Positions 1 through 4,862 of a stretch of DNA of 5,467 nt are shown here, one piece after another (within the stretch, counting starts at the first letter, position 1; every line of letters starts with the position of its first letter). The DNA lies in assembly GCA_018899995.1 (NCBI GenBank), contig JAHIHE010000137.1, positions 1-5,467 of the forward strand, written 5' to 3'. The notes under the pieces were generated by a model. It made no database searches. It worked only from the letters and a program-made list of their open reading frames with translations, and was not told the origin of the DNA. Source of the stretch: Patescibacteria group bacterium (lineage in GTDB: Bacteria; Patescibacteriota; Minisyncoccia; JAHIHE01). The translations under genes were made by a program, and so were the position numbers.

Positions 1-15
1 ACGGGTTCATCCCGT
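1..15. repeat. Small GC-rich hairpin at window edge
   Basis: ACGGG (1-5) and CCCGT (11-15) are perfect complements around a 5-base loop. The hairpin sits next to the repeat arm at 19-34 and 3' of the nuclease gene. It resembles the other CCCGT/ACGGG hairpins in this window but may be cut by the window edge. Confidence 0.4.
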
Positions 16-18
16 GGC

Positions 19-34
19 GGACTTCTAACGGGGT
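19..34. repeat. Palindromic-repeat arm abutting the nuclease stop
   Basis: GGACTTCTAACGGGGT here is the exact reverse complement of 781-796 (16 of 16 bases). Its last base is also the last base of the nuclease TGA stop codon (complement of 34-36). With the arm at 781-796 it brackets the nuclease reading frame exactly. The core TAACGGGGT recurs elsewhere in the window. Confidence 0.85.
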
Positions 35-780
35 CAATCCCCATTTTCTTTGTCCCGCGCCGCCTCCCGATAATTGCAATATTCGCAGCCGCTCGCCGGC
101 TTCGGAAATTTCTCGGAATTCAGGCATTTGTGCGCTTTTATTATTGCTTCCTCAACCCATTGGTCGCTGCCCGTATAGCTGATAATTTCAATGTCAAATT
201 CCAGTTTGGCGTCAAAGGCGCGCCGATCTTTTTTGCCGTTGGCGTAGACAAAGTATCCGGTGTCGGAAACCTTAAATCCGTTCTGCCTCAAAAGCCACTG
301 GTAAATTTCCATTTGTCGCTTATAGCTCTGCCTGTACTCGTTTTCAAGAGTTATTTTCGCGCTTGTGCTCGTGGCTTTGTAATCCACCACCAGCAATTCT
401 CCGTTGTCGCGAACCCAGACATCATCCACGGCGCCGGTAACCAAAAAATTTGTGGGGCTATGCAGATATTGCACGCCTTTGAAATTTTCCCGCCATTCGT
501 TGATTTTTTCGTGGGAAAAAGGTATGGCATTAATTTTATAATGCTCCATCAGGGGATGGGCTTGTTTTTTTATCCTATGAATATCAAATTCTTTTTTCAG
601 CAATGCGTCAACCGCGGAGTTAAGGGTAAAAGGCATCCCCCCCGGCTGACTGATTCCAAGCCGCCGGTCCAGATAAAAACAGCATGGACAGCTCAAAAAA
701 AGCTCTAATTTGCTCCGCGAGAGCTTAAATATTTCTTTTGATTTTGGGTCGTAAAGATTTCTTGAGCGAACCTTTGGCAT
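34..780 (-). CDS. PD-(D/E)XK nuclease, RecB/Cas4-like
   Basis: A 248-residue protein of the PD-(D/E)XK nuclease superfamily, of a type I associate with CPR bacteria. Visible motifs are H68 in the helix LLKKEFDIHR, D119 in GAVDD, D133-Y-K135 in LVVDYKATS (the metal-binding core) and Q156-x3-Y160 (the RecB/Cas4 QxxxY motif). N-terminal cysteines C31, C33 and C34 (CPCCFYLDRR), with C219, C232 and C235, could bind a Cas4/AddB-like Fe-S cluster. However, the usual last Cys of the C-x2-C-x5-C tail is Ala241. The likely role is cytoplasmic DNA end processing or repair; no cas genes or CRISPR array are present. The ATG at 780 is kept because the MPKV...RNLYDP lead-in looks family-like. A Shine-Dalgarno-like AAAGGA (complement of 794-799) lies 13 nt upstream. 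The frame is exactly bracketed by a 16-bp inverted repeat. Confidence 0.85.
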   Translation of the reverse strand: MPKVRSRNLYDPKSKEIFKLSRSKLELFLSCPCCFYLDRRLGISQPGGMPFTLNSAVDALLKKEFDIHRIKKQAHPLMEHYKINAIPFSHEKINEWRENFKGVQYLHSPTNFLVTGAVDDVWVRDNGELLVVDYKATSTSAKITLENEYRQSYKRQMEIYQWLLRQNGFKVSDTGYFVYANGKKDRRAFDAKLEFDIEIISYTGSDQWVEEAIIKAHKCLNSEKFPKPASGCEYCNYREAARDKENGD

Positions 781-799
781 ACCCCGTTAGAAGTCCTTT

Positions 800-833
800 A
801 ACTGTAAAAAATTTCTTAAAATTTTTTACAGTT
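800..833. repeat. Perfect 15-bp AT-rich hairpin in nuclease leader
   Basis: Arms 800-814 (AACTGTAAAAAATTT) and 819-833 match perfectly around the loop CTTA. In the minus-strand transcript it would sit just upstream of the AAAGGA Shine-Dalgarno-like site and the ATG. It is too AT-rich for a classic intrinsic terminator and lacks a separate U tract. It could be a leader structure or a cruciform. Confidence 0.75.
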
Positions 834-849
834 GCTAATAGGAACTTTG

Positions 850-878
850 TGCATAATATCTAATATAATTTATATCAA
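850..878 (-). promoter_or_regulatory. Candidate weak promoter for the nuclease gene
   Basis: Read on the minus strand, TTGATA (873-878) and TATGCA (850-855) are separated by 17 nt. The -35 match is fair and the -10 match is poor. It lies about 70 nt upstream of the nuclease ATG inside the inverted-repeat leader. Position and spacing are right, but AT-rich sequence gives such matches by chance. Confidence 0.3.
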
Positions 879-1032
879 TTTGGTTCGTACCCCGTATGCA
901 GACTTCTAACGGGGCATGGTTCGGTTTATTGTTATTCGTGTCTTTTTTTATTATATCCTTGTTTTTAATTTTTGTCTAAAAGTAAAGATACCTCTCTTTT
1001 TTGTTTTGCCAGCCCGCTTGAATAATCGCTTA

Positions 1033-1099
1033 TTCTCCCATTCGCGCTTGCCCCGTAGCATCCGCATACTTGCGGATTGGTTCGGGGCGAATTAGAGAA
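1033..1099. repeat. Long GC-rich stem-loop 3' of the HhH gene
   Basis: A nested palindrome with arms TTCTC/GAGAA (1033-1037, 1095-1099), ATTCG/CGAAT (1040-1044, 1088-1092), CCCCG/CGGGG (1051-1055, 1083-1087) and ATCCGCA/TGCGGAT (1060-1066, 1071-1077), with loop TACT. It starts 21 nt beyond the HhH stop codon, so it could end that transcript or protect its 3' end, though no U tract follows. It belongs to the CCCCGTAG...GGGGC hairpin set also seen at 1658-1688. Confidence 0.7.
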
Positions 1100-1119
1100 G
1101 GCGCAAAGTAAAAATCTAT

Positions 1120-1566
1120 CTAATTTATTTCAGTTCTTCGCGGCGGTATTTTTTTCAAATCGCGCAAAAAAATCCGAGCCGTTATTGGCCCGATTCCTTT
1201 AAATTCCAATATTTTTTTATTCAGCTCGTTCTCGTTTTTGGATTCGGCTAAAAGTTTGCCGATAGAACCGTATTTTTCTTTGAGCCGGCGACAGATTTCC
1301 AAAAGTTTCGTCGTTGTGGAAAAATCATACCGCACATAATGCCCTTTGTCCAAGATTTTTACCAATTTGCCCCAGCCGGCTTTCAGGATTTTTTCCGGAG
1401 TCAGAAGCCCGGCTTCTTGGAATTCAAAATATGTTCTTCTGGCGACTTCCTGCCGAATCGGTTTTCCGAACAAGAGGCAGGCCAAAAACCATTTGAAAAT
1501 TTCGCTCTCCTTGCCGGAGCTAACATCAATACTGAAGTCGGTTGAATATATTTTCTTTCGTCGCAT
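1120..1566 (-). CDS. Short HhH (endonuclease III/HhH-GPD-like) protein
   Basis: A 148-residue protein resembling the all-helical core of endonuclease III/HhH-GPD DNA glycosylases. The clearest signature is the helix-hairpin-helix ILEFKGIGPITARIFL (about 119-134), equivalent to LPGVGxKTA. Earlier helices (FKWFLACLLFGKPIRQEVARRTY, 24-46; YDFSTTTKLLEICRRL, 80-95) fit the fold. The catalytic Lys of endonuclease III in the hairpin is replaced by Ile128. The chain ends about 14 residues after the hairpin, before the usual catalytic Asp, and there is no Fe-S cysteine cluster. It may bind DNA without glycosylase/lyase activity, be a short variant, or be truncated; neither other frame extends it usefully. 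The ATG at 1566 has no clear Shine-Dalgarno. It is flanked by an inverted repeat upstream (1599-1654) and a stem-loop downstream. Family is fairly sure; activity is not. Confidence 0.7.
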   Translation of the reverse strand: MRRKKIYSTDFSIDVSSGKESEIFKWFLACLLFGKPIRQEVARRTYFEFQEAGLLTPEKILKAGWGKLVKILDKGHYVRYDFSTTTKLLEICRRLKEKYGSIGKLLAESKNENELNKKILEFKGIGPITARIFLRDLKKIPPRRTEIN

Positions 1567-1598
1567 AAAATTGGCGGTGTATATTTGAAAAAATCTTT

Positions 1599-1654
1599 AC
1601 CCTGTTAAATAATTTGCTTTGCAAATTAAAATCAGAGATTTTATTTAACAGGGT
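1599..1654. repeat. Inverted repeat, ACCCTGTTA variant, upstream of HhH gene
   Basis: ACCCTGTTAAATAA (1599-1612) pairs perfectly with TTATTTAACAGGGT (1641-1654). An inner hairpin AATTTGC/GCAAATT (1611-1617, 1621-1627) is nested inside and shares two bases with the outer arm. This is the ACCCCGTTA/TAACGGGGT core with one C-to-T change matched by a G-to-A in the other arm, so pairing is kept. It lies 33 nt upstream of the HhH start codon, in the position of its leader. Confidence 0.8.
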
Positions 1655-1657
1655 GAA

Positions 1658-1688
1658 CCCCGTAGTCAGCTTTGCTGTACTGCTGGGG
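1658..1688. repeat. CCCCGTAG...GGGG hairpin
   Basis: CCCC (1658-1661) and GGGG (1685-1688) close a stem with inner AGT/ACT and CAGC/GCTG pairs and one bulged T (1678). It follows the inverted repeat at 1599-1654 after 3 nt. It is the same design as the hairpins at 1050-1088 and, less perfectly, 1754-1784 (which contains the perfect CGAAGT/ACTTCG hairpin at 1767-1781). Confidence 0.6.
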
Positions 1689-1736
1689 CGAACTGATTTT
1701 GCGATTGAATCCGCGAGCTGGTAGAGTAGACGAAAA

Positions 1737-1771
1737 GCGGAAGCGAAAAGTTTACCCCGTAGTTGACGAAG
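1737..1771 (+). repeat. Repeat block A, copy 1
   Basis: This block starts GCGGAAGCGAAAAGTTTACC and matches 2169-2205 with two substitutions and a 2-nt indel. In copy 2 the block is the in-frame tail of the TipAS remnant (AEAKSLPRS-stop); here the same frame reads AEAKSLPRS-stop (TGA 1764-1766) as well. The bases just before it (about 1698-1736) align loosely with the TipAS remnant preceding copy 2, suggesting a third, badly decayed copy. Confidence 0.7.
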
Positions 1772-1843
1772 TCATACTTCGCGGCTTATTACGACAAGCG
1801 CCAGCCATGCCTTGCGTTATTTGTGCGCGATGCGATTGGGTAG
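1763..1843 (+). pseudogene. TipAS-type regulator C-terminal remnant, copy 1
   Basis: The plus-strand frame from 1763 to the TAG at 1841-1843 reads a short peptide containing YFAA followed by YYDKRQPCLALFVRDAIG. This resembles the end of the TipAS ligand-binding domain of MerR/TipA-family regulators, which typically runs like DxRFxAYYDKxxPGLAxFLRDAI. A stop codon (1760-1762) closes the frame just upstream, so only about 26 codons survive, with no DNA-binding domain and no start. The conserved pattern against the copy at 2043-2198 (silent third-base changes, conservative replacements) shows that both descend from coding sequence. It is a dead fragment. The family call rests on motif memory, without a database search. 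Confidence 0.55.
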
Positions 1844-1892
1844 TTTTGTGATAAGAGAAAAAAACAACGTTAGCTCAAAACCAGAAACTAAA

Positions 1893-1972
1893 AATCCATT
1901 ACTGAATTTTTATGCTATCGCATAAAAATTCAGTCGGAGTTTTTTAAATCATTAAAAAATTAACGATGGATT
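1893..1972. repeat. AT-rich nested palindrome
   Basis: ACTGAATTTTTATGC (1901-1915) pairs perfectly with 1920-1934 around the loop TATC. A second hairpin TTTTTTAA/TTAAAAAA (1940-1947, 1952-1959) follows. Outer arms AATCCAT (1893-1899) and ATGGATT (1966-1972) enclose both. Pieces of the main hairpin recur at about 1998-2055 (TTTATGCTAT, then AAATTCAGTCG), as if a second copy was split by an insertion. It lies between the two TipAS remnants. Confidence 0.7.
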
Positions 1973-2042
1973 ATTAAACGACAAATTCTTAACTTAAAAT
2001 TTATGCTATGGTTCAATTGATGCTCACCATAAATAGCAATAA

Positions 2043-2198
2043 AATTCAGTCGAAGGTAAAAAAAGAAATACGAGCAGAGACGATCCCCGCTTTACCGCCC
2101 ATTACGACAAACACCGGCCGGAACTCACCATATTTGTGCGCAATGCGATTGGGTGGAGTGGGCCGGATGCGGAAGCGAAAAGTTTACCCCGCAGTTAA
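2043..2198 (+). pseudogene. TipAS-type regulator C-terminal remnant, copy 2
   Basis: The frame between stops at 2040-2042 and 2196-2198 encodes about 51 residues, including DDPRFTA followed by HYDKHRPELTIFVRNAIG and a tail WSGPDAEAKSLPRS. The first part strongly recalls the TipAS domain C-terminus of MerR-family multidrug-responsive regulators. The N-terminal HTH and most of the ligand domain are absent, no start is evident, and the sequence upstream is unrelated AT-rich DNA, so this is a fragment. It shares 'YDK..P.L..FVR.AIG' with copy 1 about 310 bases earlier. Its stop codon falls inside the left arm of the inverted repeat 2196-2294. An overlapping 68-codon frame (2008-2214) in another phase shows no coding pattern and is ignored. 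Confidence 0.6.
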
Positions 2199-2205
2199 CG
2201 CGAAG
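2169..2205 (+). repeat. Repeat block A, copy 2
   Basis: Second copy of the block at 1737-1771, here 37 nt. It runs from the tail of the TipAS remnant into the left arm of the inverted repeat 2196-2294. Block A and the TipAS block occur in the order A-B at 1737-1843 but B-A at 2043-2205, so the two are not simple tandem duplicates. Confidence 0.7.
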
Positions 2206-2294
2206 CCCCGTTAGAAAGTTACTATTGTTGCTTTTTCTAAAATTGTAAATAATTGTAGTTTGCGAAACAAGCTTTCTGACGGGGCGAAGCGTTA
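2196..2294. repeat. Inverted repeat at the DUF5652 3' end
   Basis: GCCCCGTTAGAAAG (2205-2218) pairs with CTTTCTGACGGGGC (2272-2285), with one T:G mismatch (a G-U wobble in a plus-strand transcript). Outside a GAA/GAA internal loop, TAACGC (2196-2201) pairs with GCGTTA (2289-2294). The right outer arm contains the DUF5652 stop codon and the left one contains the stop of the TipAS remnant. It could serve as a two-way transcript end or a protective 3' structure. Confidence 0.75.
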
Positions 2295-2537
2295 TACTTC
2301 AGGGGACGATTTCCCGTCTTCGCCGGGGCTTCGGCGGACAAGCAAGTTTTTCCGCTTGCTAAAAATAAAAATATAAAGAATCTCAAGTAGCGCCAGCGTA
2401 TTAATTACTAAAAGCGCAATAAACCACCACTTGTCATTAAGACGAGCAGCTTTCCAAAGAGCTACGCCTTTCCATGGCAAAGTCCAAGCAACTGATAGTA
2501 TGATGGGCCATGAATTTTGTATCAGAAATTGTTCCAT
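2292..2537 (-). CDS. DUF5652 family small membrane protein
   Basis: An 81-residue protein matching the DUF5652 family, which I know mainly from CPR bacteria and some archaea and which has no assigned function. Two hydrophobic helices are visible, about residues 8-30 (WPIILSVAWTLPWKGVALW) and 36-59 (KWWFIALLVINTLALLEILYIF), joined by the family-typical 'KGVALWKAARLNDKWWFIALLVINT' region, and followed by the basic stop SKRKN. The charged tail from about 64 to 81 (RRSPGEDGKSSPEV) is longer than usual. It is encoded by GC-rich, hairpin-bearing sequence running into the inverted repeat 2196-2294, so the original C-terminus may have been replaced by repeat-derived codons. No Shine-Dalgarno precedes the ATG at 2537, but a good promoter lies at 2588-2617. 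Probably an inner-membrane protein. Confidence 0.85.
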   Translation of the reverse strand: MEQFLIQNSWPIILSVAWTLPWKGVALWKAARLNDKWWFIALLVINTLALLEILYIFIFSKRKNLLVRRSPGEDGKSSPEV

Positions 2538-2587
2538 AATTATGTGTTTGTTAATTTTGTTTAAACTTTCTCTATTCGCCCTTTGAA

Positions 2588-2617
2588 ATTATATCAAAAT
2601 TCACTCTTTGGCGGCAA
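2588..2617 (-). promoter_or_regulatory. Sigma-70-type promoter for DUF5652 gene
   Basis: On the minus strand, TTGCCG (2612-2617) and TATAAT (2588-2593) are 18 nt apart. The -10 box is a perfect consensus with an extended TG (TGATATAAT). It lies between the phosphoesterase stop and the DUF5652 start and would give a leader of roughly 40 nt, so DUF5652 is probably transcribed on its own. Confidence 0.6.
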
Positions 2618-2628
2618 ATTTTTGCGAA

Positions 2629-3423
2629 TTATATTTTAATCTTATAATCCTTACTGCCTCGTCCTGTGGTTTTTATTGAAACAAAATTATCGTTTAAACT
2701 CACAAGCGTAAATGCGTTTGCGGGAGGGCCTTCGATTTTGCCTGAAGTATTTTCAACCAATGATTGAACAGTTATATAATGGATACCATTTACTACCACC
2801 CTTTTATTCCAATGAAGATGTCCGTTAAAAACCAGCTTAACGTTTTTACCAGCAATAGTGTTCAAAAATTGACTATGGTTTTTGATAAAAGTTAAATCCG
2901 GTCTTCCGCTAAACCAAAAATTTCCGCGAGTATTTACTGGAACCAGTGAGTGGTGCGAAAAAATGATTATTTTTTTATCCGTGTTTACTTTTTTCTTCAG
3001 CCACTTAAGTTGTGAAAAATCAAGTTTAATTTCTTTTGAGGGATAAAAACGCTTTGTAAATAAAAAAATAAAACGGAAATTCTTGCAATCTACGTTAAAA
3101 TACAATTTCTTGTATTTAAGAGCTTCCTTCAAATATTTAATGCTCAAATATTTTAATTCGTGGTTGCCGACAAGGTGATATACGGGGCAATTCAATTTCG
3201 ATAATATCGCAAGTCCCTTTTTATAATTTTTCTTGTCCACCGATAGATTGATCTCCTCGACCATATCGCCTCCCTGAACTACAAAGTCGGGCATGAAAGA
3301 ATTATTCATTTTTTGAACGAAATTTCTTAGCAACTTTTCGGCGTGTGGGGTCGCCTTGCGATATATGCCTTTGTGCGGGCGATAGTCCCCGATATGGATG
3401 TCATTAATAATTGCAAATTTCAT
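2629..3423 (-). CDS. Calcineurin-like metallophosphoesterase
   Basis: A 264-residue cytoplasmic protein of the calcineurin-like metallophosphoesterase superfamily. All five metal-site motifs are visible in order: D8-x-H10 (NDIHIGD), G52-D53 (VVQGGDMVEE), G86-N87-H88-E89, H157-H158 (IIIFSHHSLVP) and G201-H202-x-H204 (VFNGHLHW). Such enzymes bind two metal ions and hydrolyse phosphomono- or diesters. The single-domain length and GNHE/GHLH spacing resemble CpdA/Icc-like class III phosphodiesterases, but the substrate cannot be read from sequence. No signal peptide or membrane segment is seen. It starts at ATG 3423 with no clear Shine-Dalgarno, 83 nt after the ATPase stop, and may be cotranscribed with that gene. 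The spacer holds the remnant of an XRE regulator gene. The active site appears complete. Confidence 0.9.
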   Translation of the reverse strand: MKFAIINDIHIGDYRPHKGIYRKATPHAEKLLRNFVQKMNNSFMPDFVVQGGDMVEEINLSVDKKNYKKGLAILSKLNCPVYHLVGNHELKYLSIKYLKEALKYKKLYFNVDCKNFRFIFLFTKRFYPSKEIKLDFSQLKWLKKKVNTDKKIIIFSHHSLVPVNTRGNFWFSGRPDLTFIKNHSQFLNTIAGKNVKLVFNGHLHWNKRVVVNGIHYITVQSLVENTSGKIEGPPANAFTLVSLNDNFVSIKTTGRGSKDYKIKI

Positions 3424-3427
3424 AATT

Positions 3428-3496
3428 TTATTTCACTAAATCATCAATTGAAACGCCCAACGCTTTGGCGATTTTGGTTAATGTTTCTATCGCGAT
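3428..3496 (-). pseudogene. XRE-family HTH regulator, C-terminal fragment
   Basis: The minus-strand frame ending at TAA (complement of 3428-3430) reads TLTKIAKALGVSIDDLVK preceded by IAIE. This is the classic last part of an XRE/Cro-C1 helix-turn-helix domain (helices 4-5, 'PSIETLxKIAKALGVSxDDL'). A TGA (complement of 3497-3499) closes the frame upstream, so the recognition helix and start are gone. It ends 4 nt before the phosphoesterase ATG and follows the ATPase stop. A 28-base part (3450-3477) is repeated at 4932-4959 beyond the other end of the ATPase gene with two mismatches. Probably the relic of an antitoxin- or phage-type repressor. Confidence 0.7.
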
Positions 3497-3506
3497 TCAA
3501 TGAAAA

Positions 3507-4796
3507 TTAAAAATAACTTAAAGGGATAAATTTAACTTTTGTGTTTTTTATTTTTTCTTCTCCCAAATAATCTTTAGTTAAAATAATGCCGGTTTTTGGT
3601 TTGAGTTTGTCAATAAAACTGTAAAAACTTTTCCCGATAATTTTTTTGGAAACGTATTTTGCTTCTATTGGATAAACGTTTCGCTGTTTTTCAATGACAA
3701 AATCAACCTCTGCTTTGCTTTTAGTGCGCCAGTATTTTAAACCGGAAGCCATGCCCAAATTCTGCAATAAATTGTAAGCATAATTCTCCATTACCGCTCC
3801 CGAATCGTTTCTTGCTTGAAGCGGCCGAAAATCGTCTATTAAAAAATTTCTTATGCCTAAATCCATAAAATAACTTTTAGGATTCTTGGTTAATTCGGTG
3901 CGTTTGTTGGTAAAATACGGCCGGATAAGTTTCACAATAAAAGTTTTTTCCAAAATATTCAGATGCTTGAGCGTTTCCTTGTAAGAAAGTCCCGAGGCGT
4001 TTGATAATTCTTCATATTTAACCATATTGCCAATTTGCAAAGCCAAAAATTTGCTTAATTTGATTAACTCATCTTCGGTCGCTAAATTTAATAATCCCTT
4101 TATGTCTTTAAGAAGATAATTTTCCACAATGCCGGCTAATGTTTTTTTCTTTTCTTGCTCGGTGGCTGACAACGCCACAGCCGGATAACCGCCGTAGACA
4201 ATGTACTTTTCCAGATTATCAGCCAATCTTTTGTTTATTTGCTTTCCAAAACCGCTTTTAATGTCAAAATTAAAAAAAGAATCGGCGTTAACGCGGCGCT
4301 CTAATAACCGATGCAGCTCTTTATCTTGAAAAGATAAAAACTCCCTGAAAGAAAAAGGCAATAATTGAAAATCCAGCAGGCGGCCAACCATATACTTGCC
4401 GGTTTGAAAAGTGAGCTCAAGCGATGACGAACCGGAAATAATAAATTTCACTTTTGCGGTATCGTAAAGATATTTTAGTTTTTGCCCGCCATCTTTGGCA
4501 TACTGAAATTCATCAATAATTACATACTGATATTCGCTTATCAAGTCTTTGAAATCTTCAATGCTATTTTGGAACAATTCTAAATCTCCCCTTTTTTCAA
4601 AAGTGATGAACTTTACTTTTTTCTTTTGCCTTTCAAGTTCGCTGGCTATAAACTTAATAAAAGTGGTCTTGCCCGCCTGCCTTGGCCCAATGATTGACAG
4701 CGCTTCTTTTCTTTTGATAAAAGGCGCTATCTTCTTTTTTAATTCTCTGTGAATATACACCCCGTTAGATATTTTTTGTTTTTTTTGTAATTTCAT
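3507..4796 (-). CDS. AAA_14 / DUF4143 ATPase with nuclease-like C-terminus
   Basis: A 429-residue protein with the common AAA_14-DUF4143 architecture. The Walker A motif is GPRQAGKT (37-44), Walker B YVIIDEF (91-97), the sensor-like strand IISGSSS (119-125), and the family block GRLLDFQLLPFSFREFL is at 138-154. DUF4143 follows, with YGGYPAV (201-207), a winged-helix segment (about 246-292) and ENYAYN (337-342). The C-terminal block E363-V-D365 ... P-I-E378-A-K380 resembles a PD-(D/E)XK nuclease core. The family is widespread and often mobile, with poorly known function; DNA binding or defence roles are plausible. The ATG at 4796 is given, but GTG at 4760 (protein starting VYIHREL) better matches usual family N-termini. 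The extra 12 residues include codons from a palindromic-repeat arm (ISNGV). A strong promoter lies at 4895-4922. Confidence 0.88.
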   Translation of the reverse strand: MKLQKKQKISNGVYIHRELKKKIAPFIKRKEALSIIGPRQAGKTTFIKFIASELERQKKKVKFITFEKRGDLELFQNSIEDFKDLISEYQYVIIDEFQYAKDGGQKLKYLYDTAKVKFIISGSSSLELTFQTGKYMVGRLLDFQLLPFSFREFLSFQDKELHRLLERRVNADSFFNFDIKSGFGKQINKRLADNLEKYIVYGGYPAVALSATEQEKKKTLAGIVENYLLKDIKGLLNLATEDELIKLSKFLALQIGNMVKYEELSNASGLSYKETLKHLNILEKTFIVKLIRPYFTNKRTELTKNPKSYFMDLGIRNFLIDDFRPLQARNDSGAVMENYAYNLLQNLGMASGLKYWRTKSKAEVDFVIEKQRNVYPIEAKYVSKKIIGKSFYSFIDKLKPKTGIILTKDYLGEEKIKNTKVKFIPLSYF

Positions 4797-4857
4797 TTTT
4801 ATTATCTACCCCGTCTATCATCTGTAAAGAAAATTTTACACGGATATCTAACGGGGT
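4759..4857 (-). promoter_or_regulatory. Inverted-repeat leader of the ATPase gene
   Basis: ACCCCGTTAGATAT (4759-4772) pairs perfectly with ATATCTAACGGGGT (4844-4857). A third arm ACCCCGT (4808-4814) can also pair with ACGGGGT (4851-4857), supported by inner TGTAAA/TTTACA (4823-4828, 4835-4840). In the minus-strand transcript the 5' arm (4844-4857) thus has two exclusive partners: a local one that leaves the coding arm free, and a distal one that encloses the ATG at 4796 and covers the GTG at 4760. This is the layout of an attenuator or a start-masking leader, though it may be an accident of repeat density. Confidence 0.6.
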
Positions 4858-4862
4858 ACATA

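Larger units (their letters stand above)
781..914 (-). repeat. Inverted repeat forming the nuclease 5' leader
   Basis: CCCCGTTAGAAGTC (782-795) pairs perfectly with GACTTCTAACGGGG (901-914), giving a 14-bp stem. It encloses an AT-rich 15-bp hairpin (800-833) and a candidate promoter. ACCCCGT (889-895) can also pair locally with ACGGGG (909-914), so the right arm has two possible partners. The left arm is the reverse complement of the arm at 19-34 and touches the nuclease ATG. Together with hairpins 800-833 and 1033-1099 this accounts for most of the gene-free stretch 781-1119. Confidence 0.8.

Noticed and set aside
130..708. 192-codon open frame on the plus strand
   Set aside because: It is antisense to the nuclease gene, whose motifs are clear; its translation has no recognisable domain.
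800..833. Intrinsic terminator
   Set aside because: The stem is almost all A-T and lies upstream of the nuclease ATG on the same transcript, with no separate U tract after a GC stem.
1..914. CRISPR locus suggested by a Cas4-like nuclease next to repeats
   Set aside because: The repeats are inverted pairs with irregular spacing, there are no unique equal-length spacers, and there are no cas1/cas2 or effector genes.
19..914. Classic insertion sequence with terminal inverted repeats
   Set aside because: There is no transposase, and no clear target-site duplication can be seen outside the arms; the same arms occur singly or paired at other genes.
1314..1588. Three overlapping plus-strand frames
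   Set aside because: All are antisense to the HhH gene, overlap each other and show no protein-like pattern.
2008..2214. 68-codon plus-strand frame starting ATG
   Set aside because: The family-like peptide with conserved codon pattern lies in a different phase (2043-2198); this frame is its shadow.
4549..4752. 67-codon plus-strand frame with hydrophobic look
   Set aside because: Antisense to the ATPase Walker A/B region; hydrophobicity comes from reverse reading of lysine-rich codons.
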